Shown: one piece after another, positions 11,702 through 22,444 of the stretch
Layout of the letters: each line of letters opens with the position of its first letter
How positions within the stretch are numbered: position 1 is the first letter of the stretch
From: Gymnopus androsaceus JB14
Taxonomy: Eukaryota > Basidiomycota > Agaricomycetes > Agaricales > Omphalotaceae
NCBI GenBank assembly: GCA_009733575.1
Contig: ML769803.1
Coordinates: forward strand, 1-50,618
DNA: 50,618 bases
Direction: 5' to 3'
Made by a program: the position numbers and the translations under genes
The notes under the pieces: generated by a model
Told to the model about the DNA's origin: nothing
The model's input: only the letters and a program-made list of their open reading frames with translations
The model's database searches: none

Positions 11702-14000
11702 CTACTCCGTACGATCCAAGCCCAAAAGTCTCACCAGTTTCGAATGCGTTGGCCCTGCCAACAGTTTAGTGAATAAATCACCTATGTTGTCCACTGTCCG
11801 AACACCTTTCACAACTATATCACCATCCGTGACCTTTTCCCTGATATGGTGATGCCGCACGTCAATATGTTTGACCAAGGCATGCTGTTTCGAATTCTCC
11901 GTTAGGCTGTTCTCCCCTTTGTTATCGCCATACAGCTCTACCGGCCCTTCCTGGTCGAGGTCAACCTCTGAAAGGAAAGATGACATCCATACCGCTTGTT
12001 GGCTGCCCCTGGCCAGTGACACGTACTCTGCTTTGACGGTTGACATCGCCAAAGTGGCTTGGCGCTTTGAGCTCCACGATACCGGTGATCCAGCCATCAG
12101 AAAGACATATCCAGATGTTGAGCGTTGGGTATCTAGACATCCAGCGTAGTCCGCGTCAGTATGCCCCCCAGGTTTCAATCCAGTCCCGGGCCTTTCGTCG
12201 CCTGTAGCTGGTTTTCTGTACGTGATTGCATAGTGCAGTGTCCACTTTATGTACCCCACCAGCCATTCGACGCAATACCAGTGATACCTTGCTGGGTTGA
12301 GTTGGACCTAGCCAGCATGTTCAATGCAAAACATATGTCTGGCCTTGTACAACCCGCTCCCCACATCACGGATCCAACAACTGGTCGGTATGGCTTGTCC
12401 GACATGTAAATCCGTTCGACTTCTGGCAGAAGATTCGGGGATTCTTTGATTTTGAGGCCCGGTGGTAATGGAGTTCGGCGTGGCTGGACATGTTGGAGCC
12501 CGAAGTGTTCAAGCATCCATTTGAAATAGACTCTCTGGGAAATTGTTATCGATCCTGTGTCCGGGTTCTGGCGTATAGTCATGCCCAGAAGCACGTTTGA
12601 GTGGACCTCCCCTGCTTCCCAGCGCTTACCCAAGTCCGAAACCGCTTTTTCTTTCCCGGCCTTTGTCGAGGACCCACCACAAACATTCTCCCCGTAGGTA
12701 CTAGTGATGGTATACTCTGGACCCTCCCTTCTATACCGGATGCACGGGTCAGCCCTGGAAGCTGTATACCCATCCTCTCTGTACCCTGCCGCAAGTGTCG
12801 CCTGCCAGTCGTGGCTGCCCTGCTTCGTCCCGTAGATTGACCGCTTCAGCTTACATACCAAGTGTTCCTGACTGGGTTTGACAAACCCCTCCGGTTGCTT
12901 CATGTAGACATCGTGCGTAATTGGGCTATTGAGGAAAGCTCCCTTGAAGCCGACCTGGAAAAGCTGCAATCCCAATACCACTATAATCGCCAGGACGAGA
13001 CGGAGGGACTCCATACGAGCTACGGCACCGTAGGTTTTGTTGTAGTCGACTCCAAAGATCTGTGTGAATCCCTGAGCGACATAACGGGCTTTACATCTAA
13101 TCACCTTGCCCTTTGGTCCCCACTTTATAGTGTACGTCCAACGGCCACCCATTAAATTTGCTCCAGCAGGCAGTTCTACTAGGTCCCAAACCTCTTTCTC
13201 CATCAACAAATCATACTCTGCTCGCATTGGGCCGGACCAAAGGTCGGGTTGTTGCATCGCTTGCTTGTACGAATGTGGTACCCAAAACTCCGAGTCCGTG
13301 GATGCAAACACCCATGGATTCTGGATGATCAGGGCAAGCGGTTGTTGGTCTGATGGGAGGTCATTGGCCCAGGCTTCCCTGCTCTCTTTCGCTTCGCGTT
13401 CTCTATCCTCGGACGCTTCTGACTCCAGCAGTCTCATGGTGAGTTTACGTTGGCGTGTACTCCGGCGAGGTTCTGGTTGGATAGCGGGCTGGTTTATTGT
13501 GGGAGCAGGTAAAGGTGCAGGTGGTATGGGAGCAGGTAAAGGTGCAGGTGGTATGGGAGCAGGTAAAGGTGCAGGTGGTATGGGAGCAGGTAAAGGTACA
13601 GGATCCGTTGGAGGAAGTGGTGTTGGGTTACGCGGTTGGTGGTTTTCAGGAGCTAGTGGTTGGGAATGTGGATGGTGACTTCCTGTGGGCTGTTCCGCGG
13701 CTTTAGGATCTCTCGGCATTCCTAGATTGATCCCGAGGTCGGTATCTCCGAAAGGCAACGCCTCGATTTGATCGGCGTTCTCCGTTGGTTTGGCCCTTGT
13801 CCGCTTAGCTTCACCTTCCTCAAACCTAACGTCTCTTGATTCCAGGAACGTTCTTGAGCTCGGGATATAAAGTCTATACCCCCTCCTGTTCATGTAGCCA
13901 ACCAAAACTCCCTCAACCGCTTGTCTCGCCAATTTCCCCCCTGTTTGAATATCCAGCAATGTAGCCCAACACTTGCAGCCAAACGGCCTCAGATGTGACA
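11702..14000 (-). pseudogene. copia pol: integrase end, reverse transcriptase and RNase H
   Basis: Reads from 14001 leftward. A FGCKCW motif marks the integrase C-terminal end, then comes a Pro-rich linker with a fourfold 30-nt repeat, then the RT_2-type reverse transcriptase and, in a second frame (12259-11702), the RNase H domain with DADYAG, KAEY and KHIDVR motifs. The element cannot be active. The first RT catalytic motif reads QVGFKGAF (residue 351 Gly for Asp) and the YxDD box reads YGEN (residues 436-439). RT and RNase H are joined through a one-base frame change near 12297-12310. The LTR follows 7 nt after the frame end. Confidence 0.9.
13492..13611. repeat. 30-nt tandem repeat x4 in copia linker
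   Basis: The + strand unit reads GGAGCAGGTAAAGGTGCAGGT plus TGGTAT-type filler, four times, the last with AC for GC. On the coding (minus) strand it gives LPAPIPPAP repeats. It is a low-complexity hinge between integrase and RT. Confidence 0.85.
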
Positions 14001-14003
14001 TGT

Positions 14004-15826
14004 TGGAGAGGGCCCAGCGGCTAAGGCTGCCTGGCTATCGCGATGCCAGAGGCGGAATGCGGTGGATGATCGTGTTGAAGCTACGGTGCCTGTACAAATG
14101 ACCAAGATCTACCTAACATGTGACTACATGAGGGCAGGCCTGGCCTGGACCCCCTACTCCATGTGCCCCCACTAAAAAATGTGCGGCGTCCTCGTCGCGC
14201 CGGTCTCCACACAAGAAAACTAAGCACAAACAAATGACAAGCGGAAACAAAATGGTAATCAACCCAAGCGGACCCAACCTAAATCTCCCAAAAGCTGACT
14301 GAGCTGGACCAAGCAAGGATCTCCTGTCCAGTCCAACATGGACTTCTGATCATGTATCGGAAAGACTGGTGGTTGAGCTGGAGGCTGAACTGGAGCTGTA
14401 AATGATGGCGCTGGGCCAGGGGACGATACACAAAAGATCTCGACAGGCTTTCCAGGTCCAATACCAGCAGGGTGTCGGCGGGTGATCAGTGGTGAGTTTT
14501 GGTAAGGTGACGGTGGTGGCATAGGCCTCTGCATAGCTGTATTAACATGGAATGAATGAAATGAATTTCATTGCTGCCTCGAGCTCCGACAGCGAGAGCG
14601 ATGAGACCAATGTGTGCGATGCTGGAGAGATTCAAAAGGTGGAGCAGATGGCTGCTCTGAACGTAAAGCAGCAGTGTTGCGCGCTGCAGGTAGAGTGGCT
14701 GCTGATGGCGGAATAAGCGTTGCAGCTGGTAGCGGATCAGCTTCATCCGCCCAGCTAATGGCAGCCGATGAGGGTTTCGACAATGCGGAAAGCGAGGAAT
14801 TGAGTGGAGAAGGCAAGGACGCGCTCATGAGAGGGTCCTCGATAGCAGTACTGACAACTACATCAACTGCTCCCGGGGTGGCACTGATACCTATGGTGAC
14901 CGATTTGGGAATGCTGCTAATGCCAATGTCACTGCGGTCCTCCTGCAACTCATGTAGAGCAGATTTCCTTCCCTCTTCGAAACCGAATGCATGTCCACAT
15001 TTCTTCCCTTCAGCAAATCCTAACTGTTGTCCTTGACTTTTCCCGAGAGCGAGAGCCTTATTCCATTGGTCAGGTCCGCATCTGCAATTGTGTGATCCAA
15101 CAGCTAGCGCAGCATCCCATAAAACTCGAAACACCTTCTCCTTCTCGGCAGGAGAGTCAGCTGTACAAAGCTTGCCAAGAGCAACTTGAAAGATCTCTTC
15201 TGGATCCTTGAGCTCATCAACGATGACATGATAGACAGGATATGAGATTGATTCTGCAGTGGCCGTAGCAACCAAATCCATCTTGACCTTTGACGAGAGT
15301 ATTTCTCTACATTTCGTGCGAAAAGCATCATCACCAATGCAATCAATCCAATACACAACAAAAAGCTCGCGCAAAATGGACCAGACTTGCGTAAGCTTTG
15401 CTGGGAGAGCATTGTACCAATCCACAGCTCTGCCACAAATTTTGCCTGCAAACTCGCCCATTTTCTCCCAGTCCGAATCACAAATATCCATTATACCATC
15501 CATAAACGTGAGCCACTTCCTCGCTTCCTCGCTAGTTCCACCGCGAAACTTTGGTTGTGACATTGCTGAAGGCAAAATTTCCGAGGTACGTGCCACTGAA
15601 AATCTCGGAAATAGCTGTAACAAGAGGCCGAAAGGTGTGTGGGTCGAATCACACTCTTGTCACCAGAATGGAGAGGGCCCAGCGGCTAAGGCTGCCTGGC
15701 TACCGCGATGCCAGAGGCAGAATGTGGTGGATGATCGTGTTGAAGCTACAGTGCCTGTACAAATGACCAAGATCTACCTAACATGTGACTACATGAGGGC
15801 AGGCCTGGCCTGGACCCCCTACTCCA
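14004..15826 (-). mobile_element. gag-only LTR element (TR-GAG-like), copy 1, inside copia
   Basis: Direct terminal repeats of 158 bp (14004-14161 and 15669-15826) begin TGGAGAGGG and end CTACTCCA. Next to the right LTR the + strand ends in CTTGTCACCA (15656-15665), like a tRNA 3' end with CCA, so the minus strand carries a primer-binding site starting TGGTGACAAG. Next to the left LTR the minus strand has the purine tract AGTGGGGG. Between them is one gag-like frame and no pol. It splits copia at the integrase/RT boundary. Target duplications are not clean: ACATGT on the left, ACATTG on the right. Confidence 0.8.
14568..15623 (-). CDS. Retrotransposon gag-like protein
   Basis: 351 codons. 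Residues ~25-95 follow the Retrotrans_gag pattern: KFRGGTSEEARKWL, then GKICGRAVDWYNALP, then W...LRELFVVYW. A charged GKxxGxxxGFxEGRKSA segment follows, then a Ser/Ala/Pro-rich tail. No zinc knuckle, protease, integrase or RT is seen, so the element would depend on enzymes supplied by a relative. A second copy at 24885-26190 is broken by many single-base losses. I am confident of the gag likeness, less of which superfamily it came from. Confidence 0.7.
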   Translation of the reverse strand: MLQLFPRFSVARTSEILPSAMSQPKFRGGTSEEARKWLTFMDGIMDICDSDWEKMGEFAGKICGRAVDWYNALPAKLTQVWSILRELFVVYWIDCIGDDAFRTKCREILSSKVKMDLVATATAESISYPVYHVIVDELKDPEEIFQVALGKLCTADSPAEKEKVFRVLWDAALAVGSHNCRCGPDQWNKALALGKSQGQQLGFAEGKKCGHAFGFEEGRKSALHELQEDRSDIGISSIPKSVTIGISATPGAVDVVVSTAIEDPLMSASLPSPLNSSLSALSKPSSAAISWADEADPLPAATLIPPSAATLPAARNTAALRSEQPSAPPFESLQHRTHWSHRSRCRSSRQQ

Positions 15827-15829
15827 ACA

Positions 15830-16215
15830 TTGTGCCTTTTCCGTGTCCACACCTCTATCAGCACGTTGTCTGGGAACCGCGCTGAGGGCACGAAGCTCTC
15901 CACGTAACAGAACGTCGCTGCTGCTTCCGCCCAGAATGAATGCGGTAGCCCTGATTCGTCAAGGAGAGTCCTTGTTCCCTCAATCACCGTTTGATTCGCT
16001 CTTTCAGCCATCCCGTTCGCTGCTGAGGAATATGGAGGTACCTTTTCGATTGCTATACCCCGTTGTGAGCAATACTCCTCCATCAGCCTATTGTCGAGTT
16101 CCTTTCCACCGTTGATTCGAATAGTCAGGACCCTTTTCCCCGTATGGTTTTCCGCCTTGACCTTTAAGGGTAGTCTCACTGCGTTTGTTGGGGATGAACG
16201 ATGCGTACTTTGACC
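15830..16215 (-). pseudogene. copia integrase fragment cut by assembly gap
   Basis: Minus strand matches 26437-26840: RINGGKELDN, AANGMAERANQT and FWAEAAATFCYVES are present. Compared with the other copy an 18-nt piece (EFHKFR codons) is missing near 16170, just before the N run. That fits either decay or poor consensus at a contig end. Confidence 0.8.
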
Positions 16216-16774
16216 NNNNNNNNNNNNNNNNNNNNNNNNNNNNNNNNNNNNNNNNNNNNNNNNNNNNNNNNNNNNNNNNNNNNNNNNNNNNNNNNNNNNN
16301 NNNNNNNNNNNNNNNNNNNNNNNNNNNNNNNNNNNNNNNNNNNNNNNNNNNNNNNNNNNNNNNNNNNNNNNNNNNNNNNNNNNNNNNNNNNNNNNNNNNN
16401 NNNNNNNNNNNNNNNNNNNNNNNNNNNNNNNNNNNNNNNNNNNNNNNNNNNNNNNNNNNNNNNNNNNNNNNNNNNNNNNNNNNNNNNNNNNNNNNNNNNN
16501 NNNNNNNNNNNNNNNNNNNNNNNNNNNNNNNNNNNNNNNNNNNNNNNNNNNNNNNNNNNNNNNNNNNNNNNNNNNNNNNNNNNNNNNNNNNNNNNNNNNN
16601 NNNNNNNNNNNNNNNNNNNNNNNNNNNNNNNNNNNNNNNNNNNNNNNNNNNNNNNNNNNNNNNNNNNNNNNNNNNNNNNNNNNNNNNNNNNNNNNNNNNN
16701 NNNNNNNNNNNNNNNNNNNNNNNNNNNNNNNNNNNNNNNNNNNNNNNNNNNNNNNNNNNNNNNNNNNNNNNNNN
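16216..16774. other. Assembly gap (N run)
   Basis: 559 undetermined bases. Left of it is copia integrase; right of it, after ~20 unplaced bases, is a copy of the membrane-protein locus. The two sides are not expected to be neighbours. Confidence 1.
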
Positions 16775-17612
16775 CGCGCCATAGCGAAAGTTTCTTGAAT
16801 TGGCGGTGAAAATTCGTTCATTACCACACATTTCTCGCCTCTTCTGGTGTCTTCTATCGCCTGTTCTGTAATGCAAGTCGTTTTGTCGCATCTTTGGTTT
16901 AATTCCTATTCAGTTCTTTCAGAGGCATCGTTTCCTCTTTTGTTATGTCTCTTCTGGCATATCACTTTGCTGCTTCTTGGTTGCGCACGCCATCCAATCA
17001 TCCGAACAGTCTTCCAACGCCTTCTCAATATTATCACTCGCTCGACCTCGTCGCCGATATCTCATTCACCTCCCTTTATAATCTTCTCACCTATACTACT
17101 CGCCAGCTCCGAAAAAAAACCACCTCGCCTGCAAACTCCTCTCCAATTCTCAAAACTGCAGCTTTTGGTCTCCAATCAGTCTTCAATCTTCAGAGTCTAC
17201 AAGTACGGATCGTCCGTTCCGCTCAAACCCAAAGCATTGCCTTCATCGGTCCCTCCAGCATCCCAAACGGCAACAACCTCACATATACCGCCCATACCTA
17301 CGCCGTCTCTACCGAATGTCAGGTGTATCGTCCTCCCTGCTTTGTGCAAAATGAGACTATACAGAATTGTGGAGCGATACCTGGTCCAGACTCCAGACGA
17401 TCCTAACCCAGTAATTGACAACTCGAACGTGTATGTATGGAGTCCAGGGTTCAATGCGATGGCTTGGCAGACGAGGCTACAGACGTTTCTGATGTTGAAG
17501 GGGAATTTCAGTGCTCCAGATAATAATGTACCTCTCTCATCGGGTTCAAACTTGAACTCATTCACGACGGTAAGTTTCGGGTGTTTTGCAGACTTCTCTG
17601 ATATTCTTTATA

Positions 17613-18282
17613 CAGTGATCTTGGAGTCCTTGAGCCACAGCTTTGATTTTTTCTTGTGGAACTCGCTGCATTACATTTTGAACATATATAAGTATCTAGA
17701 AATAATCTAAAGGTTCTGAAAGTAAGATTGAACTACTTTAAGAACCTTCAGATGAAGAGCAAGTAATTACTATGAATTAATTTGGAATTCAAGTCCAATG
17801 TCATGGTTCTGGAGTCCTTGAGCCAGTGTTACATGATTACGGTAGAGCTTTCCGCACTGAATTTGAGCTGTCAGTTGTGTGGGAACGTTAATTGATGGCA
17901 GTCAAATGTCCTCTTTGTGTCACGCTGAATTGTTTTGAACATCAAGGTCATAATAGTTTACCTACTGCTTCGCTAAATAGCACATTCAATAGACAATTCA
18001 ATTCTGCATATATGTAAGTACAATTCAGAGCCATTGGTTGTCATTTTAGGGTGGCTCACCACCAAGGCCAAAGTTTACAACTCCAAAATGTCGAAAAAAG
18101 TATGATATTATTCATTTAACTCTCCATGCACAAGGGTTATGTATTCCAAGTTTGGACCAGACATGCAATGAGCACATATGAGTGTTTTGAGATACTCAGA
18201 TTGAAGAAATAATATCAGGAAAAACAATTTTATGGTTGGTGGATCAAGGACTCCAAGTGGCTCAAGGACTCCAAGATCACTG
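17613..18282. mobile_element. MITE with 26-bp inverted repeats and TA target duplication
   Basis: Begins CAGTGATCTTGGAGTC and ends with its exact inverse; the perfect inverted match is 26 bp. TA lies on both sides (17611-17612 and 18283-18284), and the empty site with a single TA is at 9780-9781. No coding region is seen in 670 bp. TA duplication plus CAGTG ends point to the Tc1/mariner (pogo/Fot-like) group. The motif GGAGTCCTTGAGCCA recurs internally near 17811. Confidence 0.8.
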
Positions 18283-18289
18283 TACTTAA

Positions 18290-18606
18290 TAAGGATGGAC
18301 AGGGGTAGGGGTCAACCCGGGGTTTTTGACCCAAGGGTATGGAGGGTAAGGGTAGGGGTTGAAGCCTTCAAAACCCTCCCTTTTTAAATTAATGATATAT
18401 ACATCTCATGATGTTCTATGATCCTCAACTCATCCATAAGGATGTTTTCAAGTGTTATTATATCTATTTTACCCAAAGCCTCATGAGTGGTCCATCATTC
18501 TGTCCAAAACCCTTAGGAAAACTGGAGGTTTAAAGGGTAAGGGTATGGAGGGTAAGGGTGAGGTTAGGGCCATTCCAACCCAGGGGTTAACCCCTGTCCA
18601 TCCTTA
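18290..18606. mobile_element. hAT-like MITE nested at the MITE edge
   Basis: 317 bp, inverted ends TAAGGATGGACAGGGGT and its complement, flanked by the 8-bp direct repeat GTACTTAA (18282-18289 and 18607-18614). The 8-bp duplication indicates hAT-type transposition. The first G of the duplication is the last base of the neighbouring MITE, so this element arrived second. The interior is rich in GGGTAAGGGT-type tracts; no gene. Confidence 0.8.
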
Positions 18607-19635
18607 GTACTTAACGACGCTGATACAAGTTTCGAAACACCTTTTATAAATTGATGGACCTGTAAGTGTTTGATGGCTCAGCATGTTGTTTGAGAGACTA
18701 ATCTGCTTTAATTTCTCAGACAGCCAAGGAATTGGAAGCCATCCCTTCATACTTTGTTCCATCTCGACATGCAACACAACGGTCTATGATGCCGAATACA
18801 CTTTCAGTAACGAGACCCTCTCGCTTTCCAACTCCTCCTTCACACTTTCCAATGCCATCGCCATGTCCTCCCACGGGCATGTTTCTGGGCACAGGCGACA
18901 CCCAGTTCTACCAATATGGCTCGCGCTTCCTAGACAACCAGATACAGCTTGACCTCTCCTCCGCCGGAAACACCTAAGGCAATTCAACCACCCAATTGTC
19001 CACTGCTTGGGCACAAGCCTTTCTCAAATCGATATCTCGGCTGGTCCGCGGGAGCTGTCATAATGGAGAATGTTGCAGCAGAGACTATGCCCGCAGAGTT
19101 GGCGATAGGGATTCCGCTATGGACAGCTTATGCATTTTCACTGCTGCATTTCGTGTATGCGTTTGGAATTGTGATTTTGGGTGTTTTGTGTCTGATGTTG
19201 TTGATGAGGTTGGGATGGGTGCAGGGAGCACCGCTTGGGGCGCATGCAGGCTGCACAGGTTTAGTTTTAATATCAAGAAGACCAGCGCACTGTTTGGCTA
19301 GTATAGTGGCCTATGTGTACGTTCCAAGAGGATTACAACTTAATTCAGATTGTCCCCATGTTGGTACTTACTAAGTTACTTAGAAGCAAGCCCAAAGATA
19401 CTACATATTTTTCTTGAACTACATGCATACTAGAGTAGTATAATTGCAAGGCTGAATGAAGTTGAATGCTTCTTCCAAAGGTTTTGCATTCTGACTCAAA
19501 GCTTGTAGACAAATTAAGACCTCAGTGCCCTTGGGTATGGCATTCTCTGCATCTTGGCCGTTGCCTCCAGCAAATAGTTGGGCTGAATTCCATCACCCTA
19601 AGTTGTGCAAAAATTAGCTGGATTTAAGAGAGTGA

Positions 19636-19844
19636 TGTAACATCCCCAATCCCTGATTGGCAGGACCTCAGTCTTTACAGGCGGCGGCGCTTTCCCACAC
19701 CTGCCAATAATCTATATTATAATTATTATATAGTAGAATTACCTTAGCTTTTAACCATCACCTCGCGAGTAACCTCTGAATAAATCCAGTAGTACTCGTT
19801 GGCGTGATACCTAAGGCTCTAGGCTCCATTTAGGAGCCATTACA
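19636..19844 (+). repeat. Left LTR of hairpin element
   Basis: 209 bp, TGTAACATCC to GAGCCATTACA. Contains AATAAA (poly-A signal type) near 19779. Differs from the right LTR at about nine positions; six of these fall in two hairpins. The CCAATC/GATTGG stem (19646-19660) is perfect here and broken in the right LTR. Confidence 0.9.
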
Positions 19845-19885
19845 CTTTTTTGAGTACCTGTGTACTCATCAGCGATCCCCGCGAG

Positions 19886-20668
19886 ATGCCGAGTCATTAC
19901 AATGACTCAGGTTATGGTGACATGGTAAACGTCACCAATAACCATTATTGGAATTACTACGGCAATTCCAGCAACGACAATGTTTTTAACATTGTCAACC
20001 ATTCAAAAAAGATTCATTGCAGTGAATCTTACAACAGTGACCATTTTTGCGCCACTGGTGCCAGCACATGCACGGGCACAAATGATTTTAAGCCCGACTC
20101 GCGTTGGGCTGGAAATAATAATGTTCAGTTTGAACGTTTAAATGTGGCCTCGACCATGCTTGAATCACCGATTGGGTCATCCCAATCCGGTGATTTCTTT
20201 CAATTATGTGCAACAGCACAGTCCACGAGCCAAAAGGCTCTCCACGAAATTTCAAAGCTCAGGGAAATGTTAGCAAACACTAACATAACACGATCCACTC
20301 TTCCGGGAGACGTTCCATACCAGAACGTTAGAGATATTGATGGCAATTGGCAGCCCAGCTACAGCTGGACAGGCACAAAGCCTTGCAGTCATTCCCGCAC
20401 ACCTGGGGGTGAATATTCACCTCTAGGTGACTCTCTGACACCTCTGGTGTTCTCTTCTCCCACTCCCACTCCTCTTCCTCATCTCCCTTTGTCTCCCACA
20501 CCTTCCCCTTGTGTCCAAGAAATTAGAAATACCCAATTCCCTGACCAGGGAATTAAAAATCGGGCTGAAAACAATGTCAATGTTTATAACATTGTCAAAC
20601 CAAGTCATTTTCATGACTTGGTGCCCCAGGATGCGTCCCGCATCATACCCCAGCTTGACTCTAGTTGA
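19886..20668 (+). CDS. Hairpin-element frame 1, unrecognised
   Basis: 260 codons from the ATG at 19886, starting 42 nt after the left LTR. The product is Asn/Ser/Tyr-rich with a later Ser/Thr/Pro stretch. A QLCATAQSTSQKALHEI segment resembles QQYAEAQAASQQALHEL in the second frame, so the two are related by internal duplication. No zinc knuckle, protease or other retroelement domain is visible. It may be a diverged structural protein or a fortuitous frame through the hairpins. Confidence 0.45.
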   Translation: MPSHYNDSGYGDMVNVTNNHYWNYYGNSSNDNVFNIVNHSKKIHCSESYNSDHFCATGASTCTGTNDFKPDSRWAGNNNVQFERLNVASTMLESPIGSSQSGDFFQLCATAQSTSQKALHEISKLREMLANTNITRSTLPGDVPYQNVRDIDGNWQPSYSWTGTKPCSHSRTPGGEYSPLGDSLTPLVFSSPTPTPLPHLPLSPTPSPCVQEIRNTQFPDQGIKNRAENNVNVYNIVKPSHFHDLVPQDASRIIPQLDSS

Positions 20669-20724
20669 GCTGAACGTCCATATGTTCATTCCGAATGTTT
20701 TGGTGCAGCTCCCGTTGCGCCTTA

Positions 20725-21460
20725 TTCCCAAATTGGATTAAAAACCCAATTTGGGAAGACACCGAGTCATTTTCATGACTGGGTGCCCCATGATGCATCC
20801 GGCATTGTGGAAAACACACTCCAGCTCGACTGCAGTCAAGCTGACACTCAATATGTTCATGCTGAATGTTTTGGCGTGACTCCGGTTACACATGATTCCC
20901 AAATTGGATTAAAACCTCAATTTGGGAATTCATCTCAATTGTGTGCTTCTGCACATAAAACGAGCCTTCATGATGTCTCTCACATCATGAAGAACTCGTC
21001 CCAGCTTGACAGGAGTTGAGCTGAACATCCTGACGTTCCCCTGGAATGTTCTGGCGTGGCTCTAGCCCCACCAAATTCCTGGATTGGATTAAAAACCCAA
21101 TTTGGGAATTCTTCTTGATTGTGTGCTTTTGCACATAAAATGAGCCTTCATGATGTTCCTAACGTCATGAAGAACTCGTCCAAGCTTGACAGGAGTTGAG
21201 CTGAACATCTTCACGTTCCCCTGGAATGTTCTGGCATGGTTCTAGCCTCGCCAAATTCCCAGATTGGATTAAACACCCAATTCGGGAATTCTTCTTGATC
21301 ATGTGGTTCTGCACACAATTCAAGCTGGCATGATATATCCCACATCGTGAAAAAATCACCGCAGCTTGATCATAGTCAAGCTGATCCTCAATACATTCAA
21401 ACTGAACATTTTGGTGCAGCTCCTGCTGCACCAAATTCCCAAATTGGGTCAAATACCCAA
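20725..21460. repeat. ~180-bp tandem repeat, five units, in hairpin element
   Basis: The hairpin TTCCCAAATTGG...CCAATTTGGGAA or its decayed form begins at 20725, 20896, 21076, 21256 and 21436, giving steps of 171, 180, 180 and 180 bp. Units also share GCCTTCATGATG, CAGCTTGACAGGAGTTGAGC and GGAATGTTCTGGC. Stops in this stretch separate the two long frames. Confidence 0.85.
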
Positions 21461-22444
21461 TTCAGGCAGTCATCAAGTTGTGAAAATGACTTGGTGACCC
21501 ACGATGCTCCCCGCATCATGCAAAACCAATTCCAGCTCGACTATAGCCGAGCTGGACCCTTCTACATTTATATTGAACGCATAGGTGTGGCTTCAGCTAC
21601 ACCTGTATCACCGTTTGGGTTAACCCAAACCAACATTTTTCTACAGCAATATGCAGAAGCACAAGCTGCAAGCCAACAGGCTCTCCATGAACTTCGACAG
21701 TTCATGGACACATTAGCAAAAGCTAACATGCCAGGATTTAATCCTGGTAGTTGCAATGAACCGGATGTAAAATCTACATTCACGGTGACTGTAACATCTC
21801 ATCATACGACGAGATTGGGTATGTATTCATACCCAGAACCTGGCGTTTTGTTCAAACAAAACACATCCCCTGAACGGATTCACACTAGGATCAACTCAGG
21901 AGGACAATCTCCTTGCAGAGATGATCCACATGAGAACGTCAGAGATACTGACAGAGACCAATGGGCTGACATTGCTCAGACAGGCCTAAGGCCTTCCTGT
22001 CATCCCTGCTCATCTGATGGTGAAATTTCACTGCCAGATGTCTCTCTGACACTTCCCGTGTCCTCATCTGCCCCTCCCACCCCGGTTCCTCCCCCTTGCA
22101 TCAATCCACATCCCAAATTGATTCAAGAGGAGAGGTTCACCCCTCGGAAGGCCATGCCTTCCAAATTGACAGTGGTACATAGTACCACTGTAAATTCATG
22201 TTTGGCACAGCCAGGCCCTCGAAAAGAGACTGGATGGACCAAGTCGCTGTCCAGCGACTCCGTGAATGAGATCTCCAAGAAATTGGAGATTCACAATTCC
22301 CTGACCAGGGAATTCCTTTTAATATCAATGGATACCCCATTGATAGACTCCTGGACAGTGGGAAAGACCCACTGTCCAGAAATTGTAGGGGGCAAATCCA
22401 TTGTAAACTATGATGGATTTCTGAAACTCACAGAGCAAGCTTGA
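21347..22444 (+). CDS. Hairpin-element frame 2, unrecognised
   Basis: 365 codons without a stop through more than twenty hairpins. Begins inside the last 180-bp unit. A helical QQYAEAQAASQQALHEL region is followed by a Pro/Ser-rich part and a C-terminal part built from palindromic codon runs. It shares segment order with frame 1 (helix, then NVRD motif, then Ser/Pro tail). No known domain. A frame this long in hairpin-rich DNA hints at past coding selection. Confidence 0.45.
   Translation: MKKSPQLDHSQADPQYIQTEHFGAAPAAPNSQIGSNTQFRQSSSCENDLVTHDAPRIMQNQFQLDYSRAGPFYIYIERIGVASATPVSPFGLTQTNIFLQQYAEAQAASQQALHELRQFMDTLAKANMPGFNPGSCNEPDVKSTFTVTVTSHHTTRLGMYSYPEPGVLFKQNTSPERIHTRINSGGQSPCRDDPHENVRDTDRDQWADIAQTGLRPSCHPCSSDGEISLPDVSLTLPVSSSAPPTPVPPPCINPHPKLIQEERFTPRKAMPSKLTVVHSTTVNSCLAQPGPRKETGWTKSLSSDSVNEISKKLEIHNSLTREFLLISMDTPLIDSWTVGKTHCPEIVGGKSIVNYDGFLKLTEQA

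Larger units (their letters stand above)
16796..19340 (+). pseudogene. Membrane protein gene, second full-length copy, split by two MITEs
   Basis: Collinear with 8808-11386. It lacks ~184 bp equal to 9167-9350 (one hydrophobic segment) and has no tandem duplicate. Where copy 1 reads TTTATACTTAACGACG (9775-9790) this copy has two inserted elements, 17613-18282 and 18290-18606. The TGA of copy 1 in the GFNAT region is absent here (TGG), but other frame changes remain. Hydrophobic C-terminal block at 19060-19230. Likely a decayed allele or paralog of the gene at 8587. Confidence 0.6.

Noticed and set aside
13106..13678. 190-codon plus-strand frame with GAGKGAGGM repeats
   Set aside because: Antisense of the copia Pro-rich linker and RT; the repeat is fully explained by the 30-nt units.
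15600..15665. tRNA gene ending CTTGTCACCA
   Set aside because: Only a T-arm-like and CCA end are present with no 5' half; CCA is not encoded in nuclear fungal tRNA genes. It is explained as the complement of a retroelement primer-binding site.
16185..16891. Long frames across the N run
   Set aside because: They consist of undetermined bases and say nothing about coding.
20725..21460. CRISPR-like array
   Set aside because: Units are ~180 bp, contiguous and variable, with no spacer/repeat alternation, and the organism is a fungus.
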